Assembly: GCF_029962835.1 (NCBI RefSeq)
Contig: NC_080584.1
Location: 80,752,862 to 80,816,861 of the forward strand
Direction of reading: 5' to 3'
DNA length: 64,000 bases
Source of the DNA: Magnolia sinica
Taxonomy: Eukaryota; Streptophyta; Magnoliopsida; Magnoliales; Magnoliaceae
The translations under genes were made by a program, and so were the position numbers. The notes under the pieces were generated by a model, which did not search any database, was not told where the DNA came from, and worked only from the letters and a program-made list of their open reading frames with translations. Of this stretch, positions 47,690 through 59,966 are shown one piece after another. Position 1 is the first letter of the stretch, and each line of letters begins with the position of its first letter.

Positions 47690-48122
47690 GTGAGTCTGGT
47701 CATGAGTTATGTGTTATATCCAAACCGACCATACATTTGACGAGATCGTTTTAAGATCTAAAATAAAAATAAGACAGATCTAAGTATCAACTGGACCACA
47801 CTGCAAAAAGCGGCGGGGGATTAAATCGTCTAACATTGAAACCTTTTTTGGGATCGCAAAAGTTTTGGATCAATATGAGATTTGTTTTTCCTCTTAAGAC
47901 AGGTCATTGTGAACTCATGAACAGATTGGATGGAAAATAAACATTATGGTGGGCCTAGGCCCTATGAATTTTTTAATGGTGAAAATCATTATCTCTGCCT
48001 CTATTTGTGGTGTGGTCCCGCTGATCTTTGGATATGATTCATTTTTGGATAATTACCTAAAATGATATCTAAAAAGAGATGAACGGTGTAGATATAATAA
48101 ATACATCACTGTGCGGCCCATG
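47690..48122. repeat. Giant-hairpin repeat upstream of the DGK gene
   Basis: GTTATGTGTTATATCCAAAC and ACCATACATTTGACGAG at the left face GAGATGAACGGTGTAGATAT and AATACATCACTGTGCGGCCC at the right. It ends about 90 bp before the putative TATA box. Confidence 0.65.
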
Positions 48123-48208
48123 TAATTTGATCTCCTTTGAACCGTTCGTACAACTCGGAGCTGGAGGAGCGTTGGTGCTCGTCTTCGCACGACACGTACC
48201 TACAGCAG

Positions 48209-48216
48209 CTATATAG
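48209..48216 (+). promoter_or_regulatory. Candidate TATA box of the diacylglycerol kinase gene
   Basis: CTATATAG lies 25-30 bp before a plausible start of the non-coding first exon, with CCAAT at 48236. It is chosen by position only; a CT-rich leader (48306-48324) typical of plant 5' UTRs follows. Confidence 0.35.
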
Positions 48217-48239
48217 CTGGTGTGAGGTACACTAGCCAA

Positions 48240-48389
48240 TCCGCTTCGGGTTTTTTACTTCTTAAAATCCAATTCAAGATGCCTGAAAAAGTCAATCTCT
48301 TTTTTCTCTCTCTCTCTCTCTCTGTCTGCAAATTCAAATTCAGATCTGAAGGAGAAAGCATTCAAGAAAGGCATTTGATTCCCCAAAAG
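48240..48389 (+). other. Putative non-coding first exon (5' UTR) of the diacylglycerol kinase gene
   Basis: The donor CCCCAAAAG|GTAGGATT at 48389 pairs with the acceptor ACAATGCAG at 50163, 13 bp before the ATG. The exon start is uncertain. The leader intron would be about 1.77 kb and contains a SINE-like scrap and a small MITE. Confidence 0.5.
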
Positions 48390-49109
48390 GTAGGATTTCA
48401 TGCACATGCAAATGCAAAAAAGCTCTTCTTTTTCTTCTTCAATTTCACTTCCTTTTTTTTTTTGTGATTTTTGAGGATTTTTGGTTTGTTTTGTTGGAGA
48501 AGGAATTGAAATTTCTGGAATTTTGATTTTTATTTGATTTCTCATCCAAACAGCGTCCTCTGGAATTCGTATCGGTTCTGTTGCTTCTTTCTTGATTGGT
48601 GGAAATTGAACAATCTCATTTCTCGAGGTTGCTTGCACACGTGTGACTATACGGAACACGTGTGAGAGATCTGAGCTTTCCATTTAGCAAAAGACCTGGC
48701 CGTTTCACTTCTCAGGTGGGATACGATGTATGAAGTAAAACTGACCGTTAAAACAATTTTCTAGGCCGTCCGTTTGTTTTGCATGATGTGTGGTCCACCT
48801 GAGGTGTGAAATGGCATGATTTTTGGTACAGAGGATCTAGGTATTGTGGCCTGCCTGATGAGTTCTTTGGCTTGATTTCATTTGGATAATTTCTATCTGT
48901 GTTACATAATCTTTGAAATTGCGATCTTGTGTTTGGATTATGAATTAGTTTGGGGAGAAAGTATAATCGTTTTCAAGGAATGTGAATCTCATTGTGAGGT
49001 CTGTGCCATTTATCAGGTGGTCCCCACGTTTCATGATGTGGTCCCAAGATCAGGCCAACCAGCCATCATGTAGGCCACATGCGAAAAATTGAAAATGTAT
49101 GGTTAGAAA

Positions 49110-49170
49110 AATCATCATCATCATCGTAGCCTTATCCCAACTAAGTGGGGTCAGCCAAAGGAATCGATGG
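49110..49170 (-). repeat. SINE-like scrap
   Basis: ATCATCATCATCGTAGCCTT followed by ATCCCAACTAAGTGGGGTCA resembles the end region of the widespread plant Au-type SINE in reverse. It is only 60 bp long; identification is from memory of that motif. Confidence 0.4.
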
Positions 49171-49756
49171 TTAGAAAAAAAAAAAAAAAAACCAGATTCA
49201 ATGTATATTTGTGGCCCATTCATGACCAGATTGGCTTGATCTTCAGACCACAGAGCGTAATGGTGGGGCCCACCTGATCAACCGCCTGGATCTGGCATAT
49301 ATGTGACGTATGGGCGTTTGTGGTGAGAGTATGATACTCTTTCGGAGTAGTCAAAACTTTTTTTATACGATTAATAGGACAAGTCAACCAATTCAGTTTG
49401 AGAGATGCTTTTGTGCTACATGCTCCTATACCCGTCAATTTGTAAGTCGATCAGGACCATTCATCTAGTGGGTCATCACAGATGAACATTGCCCAGAAAT
49501 TGTTTTAATCATCTGACCAAGATAATCCATCGAATGTGGACAGTTACTCATCTTCTGCTGGTCAATGTTTTGTGAAACATCCATTTTTCAGGCCACTGAT
49601 CAGATGGTTACCTGTCTTATTACCTTACTGTTTCAATGGCCATGATCACCATAGCCATGCATCACGCATGCAGCAGAAATGTGCTGGTTGGTGCTTCACA
49701 AAATTCCATGAAGCATTAGACAACGGTAGCATTTCTCATTTAGTTGACACCTTAAG

Positions 49757-49932
49757 CTTGCGTTTGGACATGCTTGACTGAGTTGAATCTTTGGACATTT
49801 CGTCCAATCAAGAGAAATGACCCTACCACAACTTGGACCTTAGACCGTCAATTTGAATACTAGGTTAATTACAATCTGGTCATTTCCACATTGAACTAAT
49901 TATTGTATTGAATTGTGCATCCAAACACTACC
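49757..49932. mobile_element. Short MITE in the DGK leader intron
   Basis: TTGCGTTTGGACATGC and GTGCATCCAAACACTACC form inverted ends. CAATTTGAATAC and GTATTGAATTG lie inside. Length 176 bp, non-coding. Confidence 0.55.
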
Positions 49933-50176
49933 TAGATATGAAAAGAAGCCTTTTGTTTGTTCCAATAAAAGGAATAGAGGATTTTTGTATAAACAACTTT
50001 GATTTGTATGAATGCTATGTGCAGATAAGTAATTGTACTTATAAATTAAGGAAATTGCTGTGAAAAGTATAAAATGATCATCTCAGGGAGATTGTGAATT
50101 GAATTTTTGGTTACTTTGAGCCCTTCAAACATGATGAGATTATTTTTGTATGTAACAATGCAGCTGTGGCCAAGGG

Positions 50177-53100
50177 ATGGATGATTCCGAGAGCGTTCGG
50201 TCTTTGAAGCAGTTCCACATCCCAGATTATATACTTGTACCAGGATCAGATGCTAATACCATTTCTCATGCACCAGAGTGCCCTGTGATAGTGTTCATCA
50301 ACTCCAAAAGCGGTGGTCAGCTGGGTGGGGATTTGCTGACAACGTATCGTGGTCTCCTCAATAAAACCCAGGTACTTTTCTTTTGCCTACGTAAGGACTT
50401 CATAGGAAAACCTGCTAAAAGAATCTAGAAAACCCATGAAAGAACAAGCATGCCATATTTTAAGCACATGAAATTGCACACACAATGAAGAAGGATAACT
50501 CCACAAGAATAACTGATGGAAAATAGCTCTTTATGTCAAAAAAAAAAAAGTTCGTCTCTCTACACTGATATTACATTGTACCTGAACAGACGAAAACTCA
50601 ATCATTTTGCTAGCTCTTTATAAGTGATGCTATAGAAATTTTGAACGTTGATATAATGCAGGCAAGTGTAAATTTCAGGTCTTTGATTTGGGAGAAGATG
50701 CTCCTGATCAAGTGCTAACCAAGCTTTATGGAAATTTGGAGAAACTTAAGGCCTGTGGTGATGATTTAGCTTCTGAAATAATGAAGAGATTGAGAATAAT
50801 AGTGAGTTGGATCTGCGTTGCTACTATGGTGATACTGTATGCTATGGAGTATTGCTTTTTTGAATATTCTTCTTTTTGTAAATTTTGTAACAATCATGGG
50901 CCTATGAACTTTCATATTCAATTGCAACAATGGGGGTACTTGAAATTTTCCTTCTAAGTCCAAGTGGGTATAATTTTTTTTTATTCATGATTTTGATTAG
51001 GTTGCAGGTGGTGATGGTACAGCAGGTTGGCTGCTTGGAGTAGTGAGTGATCTCAAACTAGCTCACCCCCCTCCAATTGCTACAGTGCCCTTGGGAACTG
51101 GAAACAACCTTCCTTTTTCATTTGGCTGGGTAGGTCATTATCTGTCTCTTTAAAGATTGAAAGTATTAAAAACATCAAGATAACAACGAATAAATATGTT
51201 GGATTGATATGGGATGATTCTTTGATCCGATAGGCAAAGAATCAGTTGACTTTTTGGTCCTCCTCCCCTTCTTATTCTTCTTCGTCTTTTGGTATTTATC
51301 ATGTAATTATGAATGTATAAGGAATGCACTGTGTTTCTTCAGTTTAATGATTTCGTAGTAATTTTGCAACCTGTGGATGTTATATCTTGTTTATTTGATA
51401 TGAAAAGATTGTATTTATTCCTTACATTCATGCTCTGCTACTATTTATTAACCTATCTCTGCTTCTTAAGTTTTAGATATGCACCAATTTTCTAACCAAT
51501 ACTTGCTCCAACAGATTCGCAAATCATACACAACTGAACATTGAGTTTTCACCATTTATATGTTTTTTTTTTTTTTTCTTCATGCAATCTATATAATGAG
51601 TATATGTTGTCCCTCACATCATCTTATGAGGAAATATTTCATTATTCATCTTAGTTCTGGGTGCTGAAAATGTTTATTAAAATCAAAGAAAGGCATACAT
51701 CCTTCATCTTGCGTCATTTTGTAGTGGCCATAACATGCATAAGATGCATTTCTCTATGTCATTTGCAGGGGAAGAAAAATCCTGGCACGGATCGTCTTTC
51801 AGTTATGTTGTTTCTGGATCAAGTGAAGAAAGCAAAGGAGATGGAAATAGACAGGTACTATATCGTAAATGATCTCCACTTTTGAGATAAGATACATATC
51901 TGGCTTTTTGATATGTTTTAGGATTTTCCGCTCCTTAATTCACTTCTGCTGTGATTTGGTATCGTTTCCTTCTCATTTTTATGCATGTGCAACGAGATTC
52001 CTTTATTGGATCGAGAATATTAAAATACAAAGAAAAAACTTCACCACTTCATTGATGTATGTACGTAATGAGTTTGTTGAATCATGCATGAAAGTGTTTA
52101 CTTTGAATAACTGGTACCACTAGCAAGTAGCGTGAAACAATGTGCATCTTGGTGCATGCACCTTTTGTCAATGTTTTTGATAAAGCCTTTATTATTATTA
52201 TTATTATTTAAATCCTTGATTTCTTTCTTTTACCAAATGTACTCCAGCTGGCATATTCTCATGAGGATGAAAGCTCCCACAGAAGGCTCATGTGATCCAA
52301 TTGCACCTCTAGAACTACCACATTCTTTGCATGCATTTCATCGCGTATCGAGCACAGACTCACTGAACAAGGTATGACAGCCTTCTATTGCTCACAATGA
52401 TCCTATTGGTTCTTGGTTATATTTCTGATTAAGGATATTATCAGTCTCTGGGTGTAATTTTAGTAAATCTTTCAATGATACAGCGGGCTTGTTTGGATTC
52501 AGTGAAATGATGGGCTTCTCAGGAAACCATCTTTCCTTAGTTTGTAAACACCAAAATCATAGCAAAGGAAGGGAAATTCAATTTCCCACCCATCCAATAT
52601 TCCTTCAAAATTGCCTCTCTTTTCTTTTTTTTTTTCCTTACCCATACCCATGAGAAAGGACATTTCCTTCCTCACGTTTTCTCAGTAGCAAATTAGGTGC
52701 GGCCCCGCCTCACCCAAGATGGCCACCTTGATGTATATATCCTATACCCACGCTGTCCATACATTCTTCCTTATCATTTTAGTGCACGAACCCAAAAATG
52801 AAGCAGATCCAAATCTCAGGTGGACCATTCTATAAGAAACAGTGGGTGATTAAACGCCCCACCATTGAAAGCTTCCAAGGGCCCATTGTAATGTTTATTT
52901 TCCATCTAAACTATTGATAAGGTCACACAATCTTGGATGAAGATTAAAAATAAAAATTATTTCCATGATCCAAAACTTTTATGACCCACAAGAAGCTTTT
53001 AATGATCAGTCACCACTGTTTCCTATGGTATGTTCCACTTAATATTTGGATATGTTTCATGTTTTGGATCATGTCCGAAAATGATTTGAAGAAACAGATG

Positions 53101-56100
53101 GATGGCACAGATATAGAATAACATCAAGGTGGGCCCCACTGTAAAGGCCGCACTGTGAAGCCATTGCCGCAGCTAATCTGCTCCCTATTTTATGGGAATT
53201 GGATTTGTGAGTGACTCCGCACCCACGTGGTGCAGGTCGGTGATGGAAACGCTGTGTGAGCCATCATCATGTATGTATTTTATCCATGCCGTTCATCCAT
53301 TTTTCCAGCTCATTTTTGGGCATGAGCTAAAGAAAAGAGGTAGATCCAAATCTCAGGTGGACCACACCATAGTAAACAGTGGTGATTGAATGCCCACCAT
53401 TAAAAACTTCTTTAGGGCCACAAAAGTTTGGATCAAGCTGATATTTGTGTTTTCCCTTTGTAAAGGTCTGTGTGATCCAATCAACAAATTGGATGGAAAC
53501 TAAACATTATGGTGGGCCCTAGAAAAGTTTTTAATGGTGGGCGTTCAACCACCATTGTTTTCCATGGTCCACCTGAGATTTGGATATACTTCATTTTTGT
53601 GTTAATGCCCTAAAATGAGCTTGCAAAATGGTTGGACGATGTGGATAAAACGCATACATCATGGTTGGGCCCACGGATCTTTTCCAGCACCAACGTGGAA
53701 CTATCGTATCCAACTGAAATAGGGAGTGGATTAGGTAATGCTTTGGCCTCACCCAAGACAGCGCAGCCCTTACCGTGGGGCCCACCTTGATGTATGTATT
53801 CTACTCCATACATCAGGATCGTCCCTCAATGTTAGGCGGACAAAAAAATCAGCCCGATGTACAACTTAAATGGGCCTATCCACAAAAATCTATGTGGACA
53901 GGCTGAACATGGATTTGTATGTGGATACCAGATATTCCATCTAAGGCATTGATCAAATGCCCGTAAAGTGAGGCGCACATTACTTCTTGAATACTTTGAG
54001 ACTTGAAATTGCAACCAAAAGAATGTCTCAGAAAAATATATTTTGCCAAACATATGATTTTAAAATAAATCTAAATTTTCTAAAGAAAATTTTGTTGATA
54101 AACAAACATGAGAAATAGTATTTCCTTTCCCCCGCTTTCCTGGAAATAAGGTTTCTCGAGAAATACAATTTCCTTTCCCACCATTTCTGCAAATCCAAAC
54201 AGGCCCTTAAGGAAAGCCTTTACCTGATACTGTTGAAGTTACCCTACTAAAGAAGTTGGCATTTTGATTCATCTCTGATTTCATACTCCACCCGAGTTTA
54301 AGAAAGGTAGAAACAAAAAGCCTATTTGGCCTCTGCTTGAGGGGGAGGTTTGGATTTTTAAGCACCCATTGCCAAACCCCTCTCCTGACCACTTGTTCAT
54401 ATAAATTACATAGCTGAATTACTTTTGTTCTTCCTTCCTTTTAGTGTTATCCTAGTCCACCTCTATGGATCTAGTAGTCTTTCTTTCCTGTACCTACCAA
54501 TCAAAATTTGCACTCGTCCATCCAAAATACATGAAAGAACCACTATTACTCTCATTATCCTTCCAGTTACATCTAAACTTATCCCTAGACCAACTCTCTT
54601 CTAGCAACCATTCTTCATTGCCCAAGCTAAAGCCAAAATGACAAACCAGACCAAAAGTCTAGAGTTTCATCTTCTCATCTCCTAACTCGAAGCTCTAAAT
54701 TTGGGAGAAAAAAATAAAATAAAATTCAAGCATTTAGGTCCATAGTCTGTCTTGTATTGATTTTTGTTGGTTCTCTGTTGCTTTTATTTATCATTTCATA
54801 TTGACTCTGACTGGTCACCTGTTGATTAGATACACAAAGTTGAACATTCAGAAGACAGATTTCTGGGTTGAATTTGGTTTCGCAATGTTTCTAAAACCAA
54901 GCTAATCATGGGTTTCTAGGGAATGATAAGGATATTGATGGTAAATGCAATGAAAATAAATGTAATATGGGTTGACCTGATCTTAACGATGAAAACCAGC
55001 GAAACACTAAGTTTTGATGTGTTCCATCTGATGGGCTGTAGTCTACAAGTTTTCAGCTGATTATCTCATTTGTTACAGGAAGCAGCCAAGGATTCTTAAT
55101 GTGCATGTTTTTTTGCCCTTTTTTGGTTATAAATGTTTAACTTTTTGAAAGAACAAGAAGAATATCTAAATCGATTTATCTTATAATAGTATTTTCTTTA
55201 GTGACTAGTAGGAAATTACCCATTATCAAACCGAAGACATTGCATCTCTAATTTTTCCGAAACATGTTTAATGGCAGATGGTCATTCTCTTATTTGTTTT
55301 AGCAGTACTTGAAAGGGAGGGGGGGAGGGGGGCTCCTGTCCACTGAAAGGAAGTGTGTTGTATAATATGGTGGCTTAACTACATTTCTGCTGTATATTAT
55401 TTGCCTAACTGATGCGTTTTCGTGGTGGTCTCTTTTCAGGAAGGTTACCACACATTTCGTGGTGGATTCTGGAACTACTTCAGCATGGGTATGAACTTCC
55501 CTTGGCATGGAAATCCACAAAGTTGGCTTTCCTTGCTAGACCTTCTAGAATCAAGATCTTGTTCTTTTCCTCTGGTTTAAGAGAACCAAAGCATAGAGAA
55601 TAGGAAGTCCTGAGTAATTGTTATTGCATCAACATGCAAGTTGCACGATAATTTCACAATATGAAGTGCTGCGCTAACGTCACTTGGGATTTTTAGAGAT
55701 GATGTTGTGATTTTCCTTCACATCATTTAATTTAATTTGATCTCGTTTGATCAGATTTTTCTTCCTAAAGTAAAATGGTCTAAGAAAATGTTTACACCGA
55801 TGAGTATCTGATATTATCAGATATTGTAGGACATGAAAAATGCTGCCTCTTTGTGTAGGAATGGATGCACAAGTATCATATGCATTTCATTCTGAGCGGA
55901 AGTTGCATCCAGAAAGATTCAAAAACCAGTTGGTTAATCAGGTAAGTTTTACCTGTCCCTTTATTTTCCGCTGTGTTTTTTGCGGAATGCATGCTCACCT
56001 TTTGTGATTATCTTAGCCATTTTGCTTATTATTCTAATACATCAATATGACTTCTATAAACATATGAAGTATTGAACAATTAGATACACACTCAGGCCAT

Positions 56101-56790
56101 TCAGATATTATTCAAGTTTTCCATTTGTGTTTGACTTTGTGGTCATAGTTACTTACATCGCTAGCATGAGTACGTTGATGACAACAATCTCAGAAATAGG
56201 AACTCGGTCGCTTCAAATGAATATCAATGTCTGGTGATATGGTTCAAACAACAATATCTGAAATATTGATCTTTTGATCAATATGATTAAGCTTCTCTAC
56301 CTTTGCCATTTAAAATGCAAGCGTTCATCACTTGACTGACGATCCATTTATATGCGATATTGAAGTGCACCGTATGGTGAATTCAGCTTGTTTTAATTAA
56401 GTCAATGGACAAATGCTGTTTGTAGACATTTTTTAAACATCAAATACATAAATCATAGAGATTTCATCCAGATCATTTAGATTTTGAACATTATATGTCC
56501 TTTGATGTCTTACCTAAGAATCCCTTTGATGCAAGCTCCTAGGGAAGCAAATTTTATGGCCGATTCTCTAATCTAGGTAAGCAAGGTTTTGTTAGGGAAG
56601 CCATGCCATGTGGTAGCCGTTGTCTATTGTCATGATGGGTAGTTGTATCCCCTGTTTTCTTTTAGAAAAGAAAAAGAAAATAGGGAAAGTGGCATGTGCA
56701 ACGCACATACAGAGAGGATGGCAAAGGGAGTAGGAGAATTAGAAGGGGTGAAAAAATGGGAGAAATTGTAGCAAAGGTGTGGGGTACATG

Positions 56791-56840
<50 letters not shown>

Positions 56841-59462
56841 ATGGTGTCAACGGTGGGCGCCACATCTCCATGTTTCTAATGCAGGGGCATTTTCACACCG
56901 GGCTCGAGTGGGGTAGCCCGTGGGATGTGGGGACACACTCGAGGTGGGTGACCCATGTGATTTGGGGCCCACGGGGGAGGTCTCGTGTTCGAGACTCCTC
57001 ACCGGGAGTGATTAATGCGTATTTAACACCGGGCTCGAGTGGGGTAGCCTGTGGGATACAGGGACACACTCGGGGTGGGCGGCCCGTGTGAGGCGGTACC
57101 CATGTGATTTGGGACCCACAAGGAGGGTTTGGCTGAGGTCCTAACCCATGTGATGTGAGGCCTGGGCTATGAGATAAAAGGATTAATTCGCCATGCTCTA
57201 ATAGTTTGAGCTTTTACAGCAAATGGTTAATTGTCCTGCATCAATTTCCCTGTGTTGTGGCCTACACTCGAGTTTTAGATCTGCCTCTTTTTGGGCTGAC
57301 ATCCTAATATCAGCCCGCACAACATAACAGGCGTATGCTATGGATTTCATGCCATCACTGCAATGTGGGCCTGACAAAGGCTTTGTTGCATGGACTCCCT
57401 ACTACTAGGCTCTGTGTGGGCTACATGCGAAGAGGAGAAGTGCCAAAAGGCTACTCACATAAAATAATTGAAAAGATGAGCCATTGCAGGCTTTTTGCAG
57501 GTGAAATCTGAACAGCATGACCGGCAACTGCCACATTTTCCAAATCTTAAGATACTCTTGACTTAATTTAAAATGTCTTCCATGTCCTTCAAATATTCAA
57601 AGTTTTACACCCTATGAAACTAGTTGCAGCAGCAAATTTGTCTAAAAGCTGCTCACATTATATATCGTATAGATATCTTGCTATTCATCAAAAGTAAAAG
57701 AAAAAATTGTGGAGGTGCTTCCAATCCTTTCACATTTAACATTCCTCCATAAAAAATATGGGTACATGAAGTTTCACATAATTTCTTTCTACAAAAGTTT
57801 CATGTTCCAAATTTCTAGTTAACTGCCATTGTTCAACAGACATTGTAATCACTTGCTGTCTTCAATCACCTTATGGGTGGAAGCAGTATACTAAATAAAT
57901 GGGTTCATCTTTGTTCCGAATCTTTTGTGAATTTCTGTTATTGAAATTCCTATGAGAGAGAAAAAAAAAAAGAAGCAATAACTATTTTCTTGAATCAGAG
58001 TACCTATGCTATGCTTGGATGTACACAAGGATGGTTTTGTGCTTCTCTCTTTCATCCTTCTTCAAGGTAACTCAATAAACGAAATTGTTAGTCTTATTCT
58101 ATTGGCAATTTTATTTTATTTTTTTAAATTTTACAGTAATAAACATATGCTAGAATTCTAGAAATTACTATTTAAGAAATTCCGCTTTCTGCTGCTTCAT
58201 CTTTTTCAAAATTGGTGAGGTTGATTTATTTTTATTTTTATTTTGGATACCTGAAAGTAGAGCTATTGTCTTGCTTATTTTTATTCAGTTCATATAATTA
58301 ATTTGAATGATTTGATTCCTACACAGGAACATCGCACAGCTTGCAAAGGTTAAGATCATGAAAAGACAGGGTCATTGGGAGGACCTCCAATTACACCGCA
58401 GGTAAAAATAATCCATTTCTTTCACCACTTTATCCAGCTCTGCTGAATCTTATTAGCATTTCAGATCCCATGTCAATAACTAGCCATACATACATACATG
58501 CCATGTATGTACTGTGGCCAAAAACATCAGACTGGTGCAATAACCACATGGGCCAAAGGCACGGGACTATTGATCATTGGTCAGTTCTTTTTAATCATCT
58601 ATTTGTTAGTACTAGTGTGGCCAACCTGCTGAACTGAGAAGTCTGATTTTTGGGACATGGCACATGCACAATGGGGCCTACCCAGTGAACATCCTGGATC
58701 TCTCTCACATGTGCTGTATGTTGACGTGGGACTGTGGGAGGAGAAAGACTTGAAGTCTGATTCTCACAAATATCTTCATTTCTCTAATATTTATGGTTTT
58801 GATTTATTGATGAACCTTGCAATCATGATCTAAAGATACGAACGAGTCCTGCACAAATCTGACTTAGTCAGACTGATCCAGTTTGACACCAAAAGTCTCC
58901 TGGACGAGTCACCCCCGACTTGGCCGAGACGGACTCATTCACCCCTGACTCTGGCAAGTCGCAACTCCACTAGAGATTGGACGAGTCGGTCCAAGTCACC
59001 AAATCTTTTAACCATGCTCGCAATATCCTTGATGGAGGCATCTCACTGACCATTTTCGTCCTTAATCTACAGCATCAGATCAATTGTTTGTCTCAACTTG
59101 CCTAGCTTTTCCGGTGGATTAAACCCTTGGGGAACACCAAACCAGCGGAAAGAACGGGATGTAAGTTCCAGTTGTGATTTTGAATGGTTTGCATTCCTTT
59201 TTGGAAGGACTAAGGCCCTGTTTGGTAGAAGCCTCGAATGAGTTCATCTCATTCATATTGGAATCTAGTGGTACCAATACCACCATAAGTATGATTCTAA
59301 ATATCGGTATCAACGAGCATATCGGCTTGGCAAAAAGTTGATACAATATGGTGTTGCGTATCATATTGGCCCATATTGGACCATATCGGACTTTTTTTTA
59401 AACAAATGAAAAGGGGGAAAATATTGCAATAATAGAAAAACTGAGGTATTCAAGAATCTATC

Positions 59463-59506
<44 letters not shown>

Positions 59507-59889
59507 GAACATGTATCCAATGGTGCATCAGACCATTCTTTGGTAAGAATGTTGCTTATTGGGTGAAAAACAATAAAATAAATACAATGGTAACATCCAA
59601 CTATAATAAAATAAAATAAAAGCAAGAACGTAAAATGATAATAATAATAATAATGATGAAGAGGTGATTTAAAATAAATGTATTTTCATCCATATGTCCA
59701 TTCCCACAAATTGATTGTTGGAAAAAAAAAAACAATTTTTTAAATAGTAAAAAATACAGCTCATAAATGGTAGATCTATGTTCAAACAAGATAGATTTAT
59801 ATTTAACCAACAATAACTTTTCAATTTCTCAAACTAATTTTTGAAAAATAAATTGCAAAAATGGGAGAAAATATATTAAAAATAAAATT

Positions 59890-59966
<77 letters not shown>

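Noticed and set aside
48255-48683. 142-codon minus-strand frame
   Set aside because: Antisense to the CT-rich 5' leader and leader intron of the DGK gene; Lys/Glu-rich by composition.
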